Source: Linanthus parryae (lineage: Eukaryota > Streptophyta > Magnoliopsida > Ericales > Polemoniaceae). Taken from it: a stretch of 64,000 nucleotides of DNA. The translations under genes were made by a program, and so were the position numbers. Shown one piece after another: positions 54,892-64,000 of this stretch. The notes under the pieces were generated by a model that worked only from the letters and a program-made list of their open reading frames with translations, ran no database searches and was not told where the DNA came from. The stretch is taken from contig JALGPY010000076.1 in NCBI GenBank assembly GCA_023055425.1, forward strand, positions 1 to 64,000, given 5' to 3'. Position 1 is the stretch's first letter; every line of letters starts with the position of its first letter.

Positions 54892-56070
54892 TTGCAGGTT
54901 GTCACCAATATCAAAGAACAAAAGTGGTTTATGGACAGTGGTTGCTCAAGACACATGAGTGGAAAGAGATCTCTATTCTCAGAATCAAAAGAGCGATCTG
55001 AAGGTTCAATTACTCTTGGTGACAAAGGCAAATTCAACATTCTTGGAATTGGTAAAGTTGGTACAAATTATAAAAATTTTATCTCTGATGTATATCTAGT
55101 TGAAGGTTTGAAATTTAACTTGCTTAGTGTATGTCAGCTTTGTGATAATAGAAATAAGGTGATCTTTGATAAAGAGACGTGTGTGGTGCAAAATGAGAAA
55201 TCAGGCAATTGAATTCTCACAGCCTCTAGATCAAACAAATTTTATACTTTTCAGACTAACAAAGTTGCAGGTAAAAGCTTAAAGTGCCTCAAGGCCTTGA
55301 AAGATGATTCAAGGGTTTGGCACAGAAAGCTTGGTCACATTAGCTTGCATACCTTGAACACATTGATCTTCAAAGACCTGGTAAGAGGATTACCATCTAT
55401 CAAGTTCAAAGAAGATGAAGTATGCAAAGCTTGTGCTCAGGGTAAGCAGACCAGAAGCTCATTCAAACCAAAGAGGTTTGTAAGTACTTCTAAACCTATT
55501 GAACTACTTCACATGGATTTGTGTGGTCCTATGAGGACACCAAATCCAAAAGGTAAGAGGTATATGCTAGTTAATGTAGAATATTATTATAGATATACTT
55601 GGGTTATGTTTCTGAAAGAAAAATCTGAAGCCCTCTCTGAATTTTCAAAGCTTTGCAGAGAACTTCAAAACTTGAAACATCTACCCATTGCTTCAATTAG
55701 AAGTGATCATGGTAGAGAGTTTGATCAATTAGAATTTGATTTGTTCTGTTCTAAGCATGGTATCTCTCACAATTTCTCTGCTCCTAGAGCTCCTCAACAG
55801 AATGGAGTTTTTGAAAGAAAGAACAGAACTCTTGAAGATCTGTGAAGGAAAATGCTTCTAGAAAATAAGCTGCCAACACATTTTTGGGCAGAAGCTGTGA
55901 ATACAACAAATTACATTCTGAACAGGTGCTTGATCAGAACTATCTTGAAGAAAACCCCCTATGAACTCTTCAAAGGGAGAAAGCCAAACATGTCATACTT
56001 CAGACCCTTTGGTTGCACATGTTATGTCAACAACAATGGTAAGGACAACTTGGGTAAGTTTGATGCCTGA
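54892..56070 (+). pseudogene. Copia protease and integrase
   Basis: The protease active site DSG lies in WFMDSGCSRHMSG near 54,930. The GAG-pre-integrase zinc domain reads WHRKLGHISLHTL..CKACAQGKQ. The integrase core follows with HMDLCGPM (first Asp), RSDHGREF (second Asp) and APRAPQQNGVFERKNRT (Glu). A stop at about 55,843 and another near 56,068 break the frame. Confidence 0.87.
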
Positions 56071-56430
56071 AGCGATGAAGGTATATTTCTTGGTTACTAT
56101 CTTACTAGGAAGGCTTATAGAATCTATAATAAAAGAACCAAGCTGGTTGAAGAAAGTATTCATGTTATTTTTGATGAAAGCTATGATGGTTCTTTGAGTG
56201 AAAGTTTTGTAGACTTGAATCTGAACAAGCATGAATCAAAAGAAGAAGCTGAGAACTCTCTTGGGTGCAAGAAAGGTTCAGAAGGTGACATAATCCATTT
56301 TCAAGACCTTGAAAACAAGTCTCAAGGCCTTGAAAATAGAGATCAAAGCCTTGAAAAAGATGATCAGAAAGAGATGAATGATCAAGCCACTAATTCAATA
56401 CCATAAAATATATATGAAGATCCTGAACCC

Positions 56431-57340
56431 TTGTCTCCAAGAAAGAGATTCAACTATCTTTCATCTCATCCAGCTGACAACATCATCTCTAACCCAACCA
56501 CTGGTACACAAACAAGATCACAGTTGAAGAATCTTTGTGCTTTCAATTCTTTCATTTCACTTGTAGAACCCAAAACTATGAAGGAAGCTTTACAAGAAGC
56601 ATACTGGATTATAGCTATGCAAAGTGAACTCAATGAGTTTGAAAGAAACATGGTATGGAACCTAGTTCCTCCACCTACAAATCAGTCTTTCATTGGTACC
56701 AGATGGGTGTTCAGAAACAAATTGGATGAGAAATGGCAAGATGAACAGAAATAAAGCAAGGTTAGTTTGTCAAGTTAAAATCAAGAAGAAGGTATTGATT
56801 ATGATGAAACTTTAGCTCCATTTTTCAGGTTAGAAGCAATTAGAATTCTACTTCCATTTACATCTTTGAAAAACATGAAACTATTTCAAATGGATGTGAA
56901 ATGTGAATTTTTGAATGGCTAGTTACAAGAGAAGTTTATGGGCACAACCTCCTGGTTTTGAAAGTGATAAGTTTCCAAGTCATGTTTATAAACTTTACAA
57001 AGCTATTTATGGTTTGAAACAAGCTCCAAGAGCTTGGTATGAAAGATTGTCAAAGTTTCTGCTTGAAAATAATTTCAAAAGAGGATTGGTAGACAAGACC
57101 CTTTTCATAAAGACTCATGAGAAAGATTTACTTGTAGTTCAGATTTATGTTGATGATACTCTGTTTGGATCTACTAATGATCTTCTATGAAAAGAATTCT
57201 CAAGTCTTATGAGCAGGGAATTTGAAATGAGCATGATGGGAGAGTTGAACTTCTTCCTTGGACTCCAGATACATCAATTGAAGAAGGGCATATTTTTTCA
57301 TCAAAGCAAGTACACTAGGGGCATGCTGAACAAGTACAAC
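56431..57340 (+). pseudogene. Copia reverse transcriptase
   Basis: The upstream part has EALQEAYWIIAMQSEL and LVPPPTNQSFIGTRWVF. The core has YGLKQAPRAWYERL and the catalytic YVDD box (QIYVDDTLFGS) near 57,150. At least three frame changes or stops are present (near 56,752, 56,900 and 57,188). Confidence 0.87.
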
Positions 57341-57370
57341 ATGTCTCAATCCAAATAAATCAAGACTCCA

Positions 57371-58099
57371 ATGAGTTCTACACTGTCATTAGATAAAGAT
57401 GAATCTGGTAAGAGTGTCAATGTAAGAGAGTATAGAGTTATGATTGGATCATTACTATATCTTACTGCTAGTAGACCATATATCATGTTCAGTGTATGTA
57501 TGTGTGCAAGATTTCAAGCTGATCCAAAGGAATCACACTTGACTGCTGTGAAGAGAATATGCAGATATCTCAATGGTACCAAAGACTTAGGGATTTGGTA
57601 TGCAAGACATTCTAAATTCTCTTTGCATGGATTTTCAGATGCTGACTTTGCAAGTTACAAAGTTGATAGGAAAAGTACTTCTGGAACTTGCCAATTCACT
57701 GGATCGTCCTTGATCAGTTGGCATTCCAAGAAAAAAAACTCATTTTCTTTATCAACAGCTGAAGCTGAATATATATCTGCTGGTGCATTTTGTTCACAAG
57801 TATTGTGGAATGCTCAACAGTTGAGAGATCTTGTATTTGATTTCAAGAGCATAACAAACAAATGTGATAATACCAGTGCAATATCTATTACAAAGAATTC
57901 ATTTCAGCATTCAAGAACCAAGCATATTGATGTCAGAAACCATTTCATCAGAGACCATGCTGAAAAAGGTGATATTTTTTTTAAATTTAATTCTACTAAC
58001 ATGCAGCTTGCAGATATCTTCACTAAACCATTTCATGATGAAAGATTCTCAGCTCTAAGACTGGAATTAGGCATGCTACATAAGGATGCATTGGCTTAA
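57371..58099 (+). pseudogene. Copia RNase H
   Basis: A 242-residue open frame containing YLTASRPYIMFSVCMCARFQ, then FSDADFASYKVDRKSTSGTC and SLSTAEAEYISAGAF, with TKHIDVRNHFIRDH and LADIFTKPF near the end. It is the longest unbroken part of the polyprotein and keeps the catalytic acidic residues. Confidence 0.87.
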
Positions 58100-59546
58100 G
58101 GGGAGCATCAGGTAAGGAAGGTAAGTTATTATGTGTTTCAAAGGTTTGAACTGATTTTCAAAGCCTTGAAAATGTATTCAAAGCTTTGGTCTTATGTGTT
58201 TCAGCTTAACAGCATCTCAAGACCTTGAAACTATTTTTAAATCCTTGAAAATAAGTCTGATAACTGATTAGTGAATAAATCTTGGATCATTCCGTATTGG
58301 GTGCTATATTTGTAGATATTTGCTCAATATTGCCCCTACCTGTTTCAAAATTGATTTTCAGCCAAATATAGTATTAAAATATTTATTTTCAACGGCTTCA
58401 AATATTTGAATCTTTGTTGACCATTACAGATCTTTTAATATCCGAAAAATATTGCAGTTTCCTTTTCAAGTACAAACTCTCTGAGTATTGATCTCCTTCT
58501 CTTCTCCTTCACTCCGTATCAAATCTACCTCTCTCTATTCTTCTCCCAGACCTTAATGATCACTAGAAGAGCCTCAGACAGAATCAAGATGGCCGGAGAT
58601 TCAAAGTAGAGTACAGAGAAGAAGAGAAAGACAGCTGAAGAAAAATTCTAGTAATTAGTGAAGACTCAGAGTCCAAAAGATTTACTGATGAAGAACAGGA
58701 GTCTTCACCACCCAAGAAGATGGTGAAAAAGGACCAGATTCCAGAAACCGACAAGAAGAAATAGTCTACAATATCCTCACAAGAGAGGCAGAAGGGAATC
58801 CATATTGGAAGCCCTAAGAGAGACAAGAAAAAGACAGACACAGGGATCGAGGGAAAAGGAAAAGAAATTCTCATTCCAGACTCAGATTCAGACACTACTT
58901 CAGGATCCTATGGAGTGTACTCTGTGTCCACCAAAGGGAAACATGAGAAGGATCCTTTAAAGTCTATGGCTGCATCAAAAACAAGAAAGAAGGATCAAAA
59001 AATTCCCTCTGCACATCTGAAGAGGGTGGCTGTGAAAAGAAACTAAATCATGGAAGAAAAGATTTGGAAGGACTCACCTTCCCTGTTCAACAGTGTTATA
59101 GAGAAAATTAGTTCTTTCATTTAGGAACTAGATGTGGTTTCACAAGGAGTCCGAGACAATGGTGAAGATAGTGAGGAAGAAGAAGGAGATCAGGATGGAG
59201 ATGAGGACCCAACCTCTTACTCCTGCCTACTATTTCTTTCCCATTCTTTCTTTTTAAGTTTTTATTTTCAAAATTTTCCAGACACTGATCCAACATCCTC
59301 TAATTCTTTTTGATGAAAGTAAAAAAGGAGGAGAAACATCTTAGGTTGTTTTGATTTTATTTCTGTTTAGAAGACCTATCTTTTGGTCCGTAAGATTTTC
59401 TGCAACTTACTTGGACTTTTTTCTTTGGTTCATTAATAAGTTGGATATTTTTGAATTACTGTGTTATTATTATTTGTGTGAATTGTGTACTAATCAATAT
59501 TTTTTTCAGAAACTAAGAATCAAACAGATTGAGGTTTTGTCTTTCA
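58100..59546 (+). other. Copia 3' region between RNase H and PPT, former env-like/ORF3 area
   Basis: It starts with a purine box (CTTAAGGGGAGCATC) and palindromic repeats. From about 58,556 a heavily stopped frame is rich in Lys, Glu and Ser (MITRRASDRIKMAGDSK, then KKRKTAEEK). Such a charged region after pol is typical for the SIRE lineage. No intact gene remains. Confidence 0.6.
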
Positions 59547-59559
59547 TCAAGGGGGAGAT
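59547..59559 (+). other. Copia polypurine tract
   Basis: ATCAAGGGGGAGAT immediately precedes the 3' LTR start TGTAAGG. Confidence 0.85.
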
Positions 59560-60822
59560 TGTAAGGTCACATGTTTCATGGACTTGAAATACTTAGGTAT
59601 TTCAAGGCCTTGAACCAGTTTTCAAAGCCTTGAATCAGGCATAGGCTTGAAATATTTTAAGGCCTTGAACCAGGATTCAAAGCCTTGAATCAGGTTTCAC
59701 AGGCTTGAAATATTTCAAGGACTTGAACCAGGATTCAAAGCCTTGAAACTGTCCTTGAAATGTTTCATGGACTTGAAATACTTAGGTACTTCAAGGCCTT
59801 GAACTAGTTTTCAAAGCCTTGAATCAGGTTTCACAGGCTTGAAATATTTCAAGGCCTTGAACCAGGATTCAAAACCTTGAAACTGTCTGACCTACATACA
59901 TGTTATGAGGGGGAGTTTCTCTAAACTATTTTGATTTAATTCTATCCCTCTCACCCCTATACTTGATGTGCTATTATTTAATGATGAAAGACAAGCTGTT
60001 TTGATATATATAACATGTTCTAATCCATCAGTTTGACTCAGTTTTGCAGGGAAATCTTATTTCCTAAATGTGCAGGATTTGTTTCCTTATCTGACTTTTG
60101 CAGGAAGGAAATTACTTAGTGAAGATGATCCTGTGATCAATCAGAGACTCATGAAAGATTCTCCGATTATTTAAAGAAAATATCACAAAATAATCTCTGA
60201 AGAGTATGATCAACTATCCGTTGGAGAAGGCTGTTAAAGAGAGTCAAAGCTGTTGCCTACAAAATAGGAAGTTGTTGTTGAAAATCGGGGAAGATTTGCA
60301 GAGCTTCAAACAGTATAAATGGAGCTCATTTTGACGCAAAAAAACACAACACTCAACGGGCAAAAACAGAGACACAATGGATTGACAAGCATTAAAGAAG
60401 TTCATCACTCTCACAATCCAACTCACTGAAGTTCACTACATTCTTCATTGCAGTTCTACACTCTAGTGTTCTTCTGTATTGTGCTTTATTGGTAGATCAT
60501 TTCTGTAATACTTATATATTTCATTCTCAAGGATTTTTCAAGGCGCACAATAGAGAATTCTTAGTTAATCAGTTAGCTAGATCAGGTACTAGATACGTTA
60601 GGGAGAACACAAGCTGTAACAGAGTAAGGGAACTCTCTGTGCTTGAGATATAGGGCTTAGCTGTTGATTAATAAGAATTGAGTTGAAAATCTGCATGGAG
60701 AAGACCCTTGAGGTAGAGGCATAGGTCCAATTGGACTGAACTCTATAAATCCTTTGTCTCTTACATTTACATTTTCAGTTACATACTTTGTTCTGCTGCA
60801 TTCAAACTTGTCTGTTTTCATC
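59560..60822 (+). repeat. Copia 3' LTR, truncated and with expanded palindrome array
   Basis: It matches the 5' LTR but has about a dozen palindrome copies at 59,600-59,881 against four in the 5' LTR. Its last ~230 bp (counterpart of 52,790-53,017) are missing. The sequence switches at about 60,822 to inverted Gypsy LTR. Confidence 0.85.
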
Positions 60823-61644
60823 ATCACTAACACGTGTCAATAATTCTAGCTCAACAATACCAATTGAAATAAAGATTAATCCATAATCTTTCATCTAAAC
60901 ATGAATCAATCCATAAAATCTGGAAAGTATAAGTCTAACATAACCCTAGGATCTCCATAGAGCCTAGCAAAGTATCTAGCTTCTCATGGCAATGAAAAGA
61001 TACACAAGTTTCTCCATAGATAATTAAAAATATCCAAGATGCTCTCCAATGGTGTCCCGTGCGTGTATGACTGCCTCCTAGGTCTTCTCATCATGTTCTA
61101 GCAGCTGAGGATGAATTTCAATGAAACTTGGCCGAAATTGCATTTCAGCCCCTCCAGTTTATAATTCTCGGACAGAATTGTAAGATGATCTTGCGCGGGC
61201 CGTATCTCTCTCATCCAGACTCGTATTTGGAACTACCATATATCGTTTGAAATCCCTGGATGTCTACTTTGAAATGGAGCAGTCCTTGCTCCAAAATTTA
61301 TTGTAGATTATCCTGAGGTTTAAACGGAGTGCAGGCTGGTCATTCTAGCTCCTCCAACTTGGCTTCCCTTCACTCCACTTGAGCTCCCGTTGTTTCCGAA
61401 GTTTGTTTCATGCCTCGTACTAACCTATTAGCATCCGTTCCTGTCAAGAAAACATGAAAAAACATACCAAGCGATTATATTTGACATATAAAAACGACAT
61501 ATGCATAGACACGCCCTGACCAACAATAAAGCGCATATGAAGCATCAAGTGACAAAACGACTCATATTCTCTAACATTAGGCCCAAATATCTCATGATAA
61601 TGTGGAAATTAACAATAATATATAGCTCCTAAAAGGCTCTATCA
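60823..61644 (-). repeat. Gypsy 3' LTR, first ~820 bp
   Basis: It is the reverse complement of about 49,066-49,980, with indels. It is cut on the left by the Copia junction, so the two LTRs form a long inverted repeat across the Copia element. Confidence 0.78.
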
Positions 61645-63737
61645 AATTCCTCACATTAGCTTCTTGCTCGTCCCGAGCAACACTTGCTTCAAAGGTTCAC
61701 ATATATCTTTACTTTGCCTTGGACACAACGACTCAAACACCGATCTGTGCAATCTACATGACTTTAAACAATGGAACTCGATTATAAACAATGCAACGAA
61801 GTAAAGAACAACATATTGTTTAGAAAAAAATCTTTTTTGTTATAGATCGGGCAATCTCTAAAAGTAAACCGGCATGTCATAAGACTCTCATATCCCCTTG
61901 GAGATTCTATAACTTCGGTGATAGGTAGAATTTTCGGCCACTGTCGTCAGACAGAACGGGCATGAACACTAAATAAGTTGCTTCCGCACACTCATCAAAC
62001 GTATCCCTAGAACCTACCATCCGAGCTATTTATCCACGGGTTAAATTGTTGACGCCTTAGGACGGGTAGTATAGGATATTTAGAAGCGTAGTCCTAGACG
62101 TCATGATACAACTCACAAAACCCGATTCTCACACTCCCTCACCAAAATCTAAGGAACCTCACCGAATCTAACTACTCCGGCCCTCATTCCCTCAATCTTG
62201 GTGCAACGCCGTTCTCGCGGCCACGAATGTGAAGAAGTGATCAAGATCCATAGCTAATCTTCCTGGTCCTCATGAATTTCAAACTTGCTCCTTTATTCCC
62301 TTTCAATTTCAATTTCTATTAATTTATTTTCTCTTTTTTGTTTTCTCTCTCTTTTTTTTTTTTTCATTTTCCACAACAAAATATATCACATGGAGCTCAT
62401 ATTAGCAGTGTAAATATCCGAGGCAAAGACTGTAGGGGTGGAATGTTTCAAATCAATAATGTATCTAATCATCGTCCACACCCCCACACTCAACATAAAC
62501 CAACTCTCGCAATCCAGTAGCCAATGTAACACGTGCTTTTCCAACCGATTCTCCTCATCACCTAAGATAGAGAATATACATGAAAAACGAAGCAAGACCT
62601 CCTATTAGCTCAATCAACCCCACCCCATGACGTGAAAAAAGATAATCACGCACTACGGTACTCCACCTGTGATCGTGGTGTAAGGACACGACTCACCGCC
62701 ACACCGAAGTGTGCTACCGTCTCTAACTCACCCTCACATTCCCTCAAAAGATGACATGTAAGAGAATCACCCTCAACGAACCTTGCTAACTCAACTCCCT
62801 CTATCATGACACATAGGAAGGGACCATTCTAACTAGTGATGCAAGTCTCAAATGAATGCCTTCCTAGGCTAGTGGCTTTGAATAAAATGGGTAAATGGAT
62901 CAAACTGGGGTAACTACTGGACCTAGGAGATGGAGACGGGATGGGGTCCCCATAAACATCACTCGCACAGCAGTTCCGTTGCCACTACGAGGCGGGTTGA
63001 CGACTACCTATGAGACGGTGGTGTAGCGCTAGTAGGATAACTAGTCTGAGAGGCAGCTACTCACAATTCTCAAGTGCATTAGCTCTATAGCCTTTCTACT
63101 CCAGATTCTCGCATCTACCTTACCTGAGATTTTCATACTCCTAAAGAATTTCTGTCATTGAACCCTCACCACATTCACTCTCTTCAATTGCCCTTTCTAA
63201 AAAAAAAAAAATTAATTTTTGTGATTTTTCAATTTTTTAATTTTTTCTTCGTTTTTTTTTTATTTAATTTTCCTAACTCTATCAGCTTGGGCCAAATCGA
63301 TTAATAACACATATGGGTAGGTGGACTCAATAAATAAAAGTGCAAATAATTAAATGTGCACATGCAATCCTAACTCTGACACCTACGTGCAAACTGATCT
63401 ATTAATCTATATGTAACATGGTTATGCACGTTTAGGCTAGGAAAGATATACGTAACCCCCCCCCCCCCAACCACACACACTTGAGAAAATCATTTTACTC
63501 AATGAATTTAGAGTGTCGCCCAAAAGGACATGATCCCCTAGTGTGAGGAAGAAAGAGAAAAAAAATCAAATTATTGCAGGGTATTTTGCCTAGAGTGACT
63601 ATACCTAGTAACCTAGGGTACAATTAAAGAGAAAGTGAAATTTGCGAGAAATTGAAGCCCTAGAAGTGACTTAACAATAATTTTAAAGTGAGAGAGAGAA
63701 TGTGGTACCTACGGTCCTGGAGTACCGTTCTTACGGG

Positions 63738-63782
63738 GTTGGTTTCGCGAAAATTGGTCAAGGTTTCGCGAAAATTGGTCAA
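63738..63782. repeat. Perfect short tandem duplication
   Basis: GGTTTCGCGAAAATTGGTCA occurs twice in tandem with AAG between. It lies in the Gypsy 3' internal region and contains the palindrome TTTCGCGAAA. Confidence 0.8.
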
Positions 63783-64000
63783 GAAAGGACCGAATCGGTT
63801 GATTTTCCGAAAACTCGAGCAAGTTGGGACAAGTATACCTCCTTGTTCACCTCGGTGTCCCCGTCGAAAGTCTCTTCTTGAGCTTTTGCCGAACCCAACT
63901 CCAAGTCGACGAATCGGAATTTTTTTGTTCTTGAAGATCCTCCTCTTTAATTTCCCCACACTCAAACTACTCACTATCTCTCAAAACCCCAAAAATTAAT

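Larger units (their letters stand above)
51720..60822 (+). mobile_element. SIRE-like Copia retrotransposon, decayed
   Basis: A 9.1-kb element: 5' LTR, PBS, gag, protease, integrase, reverse transcriptase, RNase H, a long 3' region, PPT and 3' LTR. The Copia order (integrase before RT) is clear. Large LTRs and ~1.4 kb between RNase H and PPT resemble the SIRE/Maximus lineage. Many stops and frameshifts make it inactive. The right LTR stops at about 60,822, about 230 bp short, where inverted Gypsy sequence begins. A palindrome TTCAAGGCCTTGAA is scattered throughout. Confidence 0.88.
60823..63999 (-). mobile_element. Gypsy element of the same family, 3' part, inverted
   Basis: On the minus strand, internal 3' sequence (63,999-61,645) runs into an LTR that starts at 61,644 with TGATAGAGCCTTTTAGGAGC and continues to 60,823. 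Just before the LTR lies TTGCTCGGGACGAGCAAG, a motif seen ahead of the 3' LTR in Athila-like elements. No gag-pol domain is recognisable in the 2.3 kb of internal DNA, which has T/A and C homopolymer runs (63,200-63,265; 63,458-63,469). The element continues beyond the window. Confidence 0.68.

Noticed and set aside
53446..56651. Minus-strand ORFs across the Copia gag-pol
   Set aside because: They are shadows of the plus-strand polyprotein.
63660..63999. ORFs on both strands at the window end
   Set aside because: They lie in the Gypsy 3' internal region, overlap each other on opposite strands and show no domain.

Overview
The window is nuclear DNA of a flowering plant, most likely a eudicot. 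It is AT-rich, has GT-AG introns, and contains plant LINEs, Copia and Gypsy LTR retrotransposons, a Mutator-like element with a FAR1-type transposase, a plant Helitron with RPA genes, Stowaway and Harbinger-like MITEs, and one NRT1/PTR (NPF) transporter gene. The species cannot be named from the sequence. Nearly all other sequence belongs to transposable elements, several nested inside one another.

Layout. 1-1.2 kb: AT-rich, no gene. 1.2-7.4 kb: a decayed full-length LINE (minus strand) carrying a 416-bp MITE. 7.5-7.8 kb: Stowaway-like MITE. 7.9-8.9 kb: duplicated noncoding repeats. 8,981-14,125: a 5.1-kb Mutator-like element with ~140-bp inverted repeats, a perfect 9-bp target duplication (AAGGTGAAG) and an almost intact FAR1/MULE transposase gene. 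14,786-20,762: an LTR retrotransposon with 175-bp LTRs, no protein-coding capacity and unusual internal repeats; its right LTR is split by a 260-bp Stowaway MITE. 20,898-24,136: an intact four-exon NPF gene (573 aa) starting only 135 bp after that LTR.

24.5-49.07 kb is a nest. A second LINE (24.46-24.72 and 47.08-49.07 kb) was hit in its RNase H domain by a Harbinger-like MITE (halves at 24,726-25,243 and 47,020-47,073). That MITE received a 21.8-kb Helitron (25,244-47,019, minus strand) with a 5' TC end, a 3' GC-hairpin plus CTAG end and an A/T insertion site. The Helitron encodes a disrupted Rep-helicase (N-terminus present, HUH nuclease missing, a ~630-bp central block inverted, PIF1 helicase intact), a complete nine-exon RPA1-like gene, an RPA C-terminal fragment, an intact two-domain B3 (REM-type) gene, a B3 pseudogene, an RNase H-like gene, a coiled-coil ORF and a lysine-rich ORF. 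This is the most interesting region: a giant Helitron carrying both single-strand DNA-binding and sequence-specific DNA-binding genes.

49.07-64 kb: the 5' part of a Gypsy element (LTR, PBS, start of gag), cut by a 9.1-kb SIRE-like Copia element (51,720-60,822). The Copia is unusual because a 14-bp palindrome (TTCAAGGCCTTGAA and variants) recurs more than 20 times in its LTRs, gag-pol and 3' region. To the right is the 3' end of another copy of the same Gypsy family, in inverted orientation. Apart from the NPF gene, the only reading frames that look undamaged over a full gene are the Helitron RPA1-like gene, the B3 gene and the helicase domain. Exon junctions were inferred by eye from reading frame and GT-AG signals.
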